NCBI GenBank assembly: GCA_002311865.1
Contig: DBZV01000136.1
Coordinates: 1-16,185 of the forward strand
Direction of reading: 5' to 3'
Length of the DNA: 16,185 bases
Origin: Dehalococcoidia bacterium UBA1151
GTDB taxonomy: Bacteria > Chloroflexota > Dehalococcoidia > Lucifugimonadales > Lucifugimonadaceae
Shown here one piece after another: positions 14,429 through 16,185 of the stretch; the first letter of the stretch is position 1, and the number at the start of each line of letters is the position of its first letter. The translations under genes were made by a program, and so were the position numbers. The notes beneath the pieces were generated by a model, which saw only the letters and a program-made list of their open reading frames with translations, was not told the DNA's origin and made no database searches.

Positions 14429-14444
14429 TGGTGTTAGCAGTTGT

Positions 14445-15353
14445 CTATTTTTCGACCGCTTTCAGTAAAGGCTGAGGTATTCCTGTTCGCGGGTGGGTGG
14501 TGCTGAGGAAGGTAATCGCGCCCTGAACTTTGCTGTCCAGGATCCGCAGGGTGGAGATGATGTTGAGCCTTCGGTACTCCGGAATTACCTGGAGAGGCAG
14601 GAGATCCAACTCGCCAGCGATATCCAGTGCCCCCGCTTCAAGCTTGGAGATATCGACGCCGACCTTTGGCGCGGGCGTTACTTCTTTCTGGACCCGCTCT
14701 TCTGCCTTTGTACCGCGGAGGACATCTTCCAGAATCTGTTCAACCGGTTTCGTGGGATTCTTTTTGGCATGGCCAACAATCTTTTCCACGTAGACGGAAC
14801 TGAGGCGACCGCTGATGAATGGCTCGGCGATTTCACGCTGCCTGTCGTGGCCATCGATGTCGGCGATGGAGCGGCCTTCTTTGAAGGTAAGTTCACCGGA
14901 CGCAACCCGTTCGCCAAGATCTGGGGCGAGGTTTCTGACCAGGCTTTCGTAGTGATGGATCGTACCGGGCGTAATGCCAGTGCGGCGGGCGAGTTCCTGC
15001 TGGCTGATGCCGAAACTTTCCCGGTAATCAAGGAAGGCTTTACCCATCTTCATTGAAGGAACAGATTCGTGGTAGTAGCTCTCGCTCAGTTGGAGTTCTC
15101 GGACTTCCTGCTCAGACAATGCGTCGCGTATTTCGCACTCGATCTCGCGCTGACCTTCGAAGCTTGCCACGCGCCATCGACGCTCTCCAACCACGATCAT
15201 GAATGAGCTTCCGCCGTTGGTCTGGCGAACAACAACCGGCTGGTTGGTTCCTACGTTGCTCAGTACCTTGCGAAGGTCGGGTCCGGTCTTGCTCTCAAGT
15301 TGTCGATCTTGCTGTGCCGGATCGGCTACGATCTGTCCTACGGGTATCAACAT
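14445..15353 (-). CDS. ParB/Spo0J-like protein without an adjacent ParA
   Basis: 302 residues, starting at ATG 15353. The N-terminal ParB fold begins IPVGQIVADP and carries VVGERRWRVAS (GERR at 56-59, the nucleotide-contacting box of ParB CTPases). The second phosphate box, normally ENxQRxxLxPxE, is degenerate (SESYYHESVPSMKMGKAF, residues 90-107). A helix-turn-helix follows at about 117-138 (SQQELARRTGITPGTIHHYE), and residues 139-215 fit the rest of the DNA-binding domain (GELTFKEGRSIADI). Spo0J-type ParB proteins bind parS and slide as CTP-loaded clamps; the altered box makes that uncertain here, and a role as a sequence-specific regulator is equally possible. No parA and no convincing parS site are in the window. 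It is divergent from the DUF5343-type gene and convergent with the cupin gene across a repeat-rich gap. No strong ribosome site precedes the ATG. Confidence 0.85.
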   Translation of the reverse strand: MLIPVGQIVADPAQQDRQLESKTGPDLRKVLSNVGTNQPVVVRQTNGGSSFMIVVGERRWRVASFEGQREIECEIRDALSEQEVRELQLSESYYHESVPSMKMGKAFLDYRESFGISQQELARRTGITPGTIHHYESLVRNLAPDLGERVASGELTFKEGRSIADIDGHDRQREIAEPFISGRLSSVYVEKIVGHAKKNPTKPVEQILEDVLRGTKAEERVQKEVTPAPKVGVDISKLEAGALDIAGELDLLPLQVIPEYRRLNIISTLRILDSKVQGAITFLSTTHPRTGIPQPLLKAVEK

Positions 15354-15457
15354 GTTCTGGTCTCTACCTGTCGATTGCTGTGCGATACGGAAGTGCGTAC
15401 CGATTGAAGTTCACGACTACAATTCTCTAAGTTCCGAAAAGTAGAATCAAAAACTGT

Positions 15458-15476
15458 CCACGAGAATTCTGCGTGG
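15458..15476. promoter_or_regulatory. Near-palindrome between the divergent ParB-like and DUF5343 genes
   Basis: CCACG (15458-15462) and CGTGG (15472-15476) flank the perfect palindrome AGAATTCT with one extra G. It lies just upstream of the candidate promoter at 15480-15508 and could be an operator for either gene, for example autoregulation by the ParB-like protein. Confidence 0.35.
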
Positions 15477-15479
15477 TAG

Positions 15480-15508
15480 TTGAATTGGGAACTTTGCTGG
15501 GGTAGGGT
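15480..15508 (+). promoter_or_regulatory. Candidate promoter of the DUF5343-type gene
   Basis: TTGAAT (15480-15485), a 17-base spacer and TAGGGT (15503-15508) lie 42 bases before the ATG at 15551. The -35 is good and the -10 moderate. Confidence 0.4.
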
Positions 15509-15550
15509 GGGACTTGAACTTGATTTCACCCGTATCCCGGAGTGGGAAAG

Positions 15551-16185
15551 ATGGTCGAAGGCCAACTTCAAATTCCTCCGTATGTGCCTTACCGTACATT
15601 CCGGAACTTCACAGATCAGTTACGTGACGGCATTCCCGCAAGAATTGACCGCAGTGTTTGGGGTGCTCGCAACTCGGGATCTTCGGGAATCCAGTTGATG
15701 ACGACGCTGAAAGTTCTGGAACTTGTGGAGGAAGATGGCCGTCCGACACCGGCACTTGAGAAGCTGGTGCATGCGGAGGGGGATGAGCGGCGAGCCGTGC
15801 TGTCCTCGATCCTGCAGCGTCACTATGTGCCGATCTTCAGGCTTGATCTGGAGCGCTCTACCAAGGCTCAAATTACAGAGGCGTTCAAGATCTATGGCGC
15901 CCGTGAGGGTGTACTACGGAAGTGTGAGAACTTCTTCGTTCAGGCGGCCCAGGATGCCGGGATTGAGCTCTCTCAGTACATCCTGGCGCGCCGTCACACC
16001 AAGCGTGCGTCTACCTCGACAAGACCCCGGCAGACCAGCGCTGCAAGCTCTCCGGCCAGACCCTTTTCAGATGGGCCTAAAGAGGTTAAATCGTTGGCTG
16101 AGATGGTGCTTGAGAAGTACCCGGACTTTGATCCAACTTGGGACGCGCAGGTCCAGGCTAAGTGGCTGGAAGGCATTGGCAAGCT
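15551..16185 (+). CDS. DUF5343-type protein (3' end beyond the window)
   Basis: The frame from ATG 15551 is open to the last base, giving 211 visible residues and no stop. GGAG (15539-15542) lies eight bases upstream. The protein starts MVEGQLQIPPYVPYRTFRNF, then has SVWGARNSGSSGIQLMTTL, LKVLELVEEDGRPTPALEKLV, a helical segment ending HYVPIF (about residue 93) and AREGVLRKCENFFVQAAQDA (about residue 120). From memory this order (PYV start, G-x-S cluster, LxLLxxDGxPT, FFxxAAxxAGIxLS) matches the Pfam family DUF5343, a winged-helix-like family of unknown function. A basic, serine-rich linker (about residues 145-170) leads to another segment, LAEMVLEKYPDFDPTWDAQVQAKW, which looks like a small helical module. 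The gene is divergent from the ParB-like gene and could share control with it. Function unknown. Confidence 0.8.
   Translation, partial: MVEGQLQIPPYVPYRTFRNFTDQLRDGIPARIDRSVWGARNSGSSGIQLMTTLKVLELVEEDGRPTPALEKLVHAEGDERRAVLSSILQRHYVPIFRLDLERSTKAQITEAFKIYGAREGVLRKCENFFVQAAQDAGIELSQYILARRHTKRASTSTRPRQTSAASSPARPFSDGPKEVKSLAEMVLEKYPDFDPTWDAQVQAKWLEGIGK

Larger units (their letters stand above)
13912..14444. other. 533-base repeat-rich gap
   Basis: This gap separates the cupin and ParB-like genes, which converge. It contains a short hairpin just after the cupin stop (GGCAAT 13925-13930 with ATTGCC 13937-13942), a long inverted repeat (13962-14020), a GTCATCCTG-family element (14081-14227), a second copy of the direct repeat (14281-14326), and two GC-rich hairpins (14343-14370 and 14409-14428). 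Short open frames here overlap the repeats and are not credible genes. Confidence 0.7.

Noticed and set aside
14251..14475. Short + strand frames of 61-74 codons in the repeat-rich gap
   Set aside because: They translate the direct repeat and the GC hairpins and have no ribosome site or protein-like composition.
15480..15698. 72-codon open frame on the + strand
   Set aside because: Out of frame with the DUF5343-type gene, whose ATG 15551 has a ribosome site and family motifs; this frame covers the promoter region.
1..16185. CRISPR array, tRNA, rRNA or transposase
   Set aside because: No regularly spaced repeats, no tRNA T-loop/anticodon arrangement, no rRNA-like stretch and no transposase or integrase motifs were seen on reading through the window.

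Overview
The window looks like a piece of a free-living, aerobic, heterotrophic bacterial chromosome of moderately high GC. It is dense with catabolic enzymes and has short intergenic gaps. The mix of genes (oxalate-CoA-ligase-like enzyme, gamma-glutamyltransferase-like hydrolase, paired Ldh2-family dehydrogenases with an amidohydrolase, class III aminotransferase, MFS carrier), several TTG/GTG starts and families I associate with environmental Chloroflexota (SAR202-like Dehalococcoidia) make that group my best guess. This is a weak inference: no rRNA, tRNA or marker gene is present to confirm it.

Layout, left to right. Positions 1-1023 (+) hold the C-terminal two thirds of an acyl-CoA synthetase resembling oxalate-CoA ligase. 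Positions 1224-3165 (-) hold a probable two-gene unit: a short MgtE-type cation transporter followed by a SAM-dependent methyltransferase. Positions 3256-3885 (+) encode a GNAT acetyltransferase with an unresolved start, converging on a gamma-glutamyltransferase-like gene (3916-5658, -). A 638-base gap follows and carries a large inverted repeat. Positions 6297-9095 (+) encode a class III aminotransferase and an MFS carrier separated by a 128-base imperfect inverted-repeat element. Positions 9205-9851 (+) encode a single-domain response regulator and a 39-residue single-span peptide with its own promoter-like sequence.

Positions 9945-13439 (-) form the clearest functional unit: Ldh2-type dehydrogenase, amidohydrolase, then a second Ldh2-type dehydrogenase, transcribed leftward. 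A small cupin (13606-13911, +) is divergent from it across a gap holding a perfect 7-6-7 palindrome. A plausible reading is a degradation module in which the amidohydrolase cleaves a cyclic or acyl amide (or related) substrate and the dehydrogenases act on 2-hydroxy/2-oxo acid products. The substrate is unknown.

The right end (13912-16185) differs in character: a 533-base repeat-rich gap, then a ParB-like protein without ParA (14445-15353, -), divergent from a DUF5343-type gene that runs off the right edge (15551 onward, +). I see no CRISPR array, transposase, phage gene, tRNA or rRNA. The most interesting items are the intergenic inverted-repeat elements of at least three kinds, the ParB-like/DUF5343 divergent pair, the small membrane peptide gene and the doubled dehydrogenase-amidohydrolase operon.
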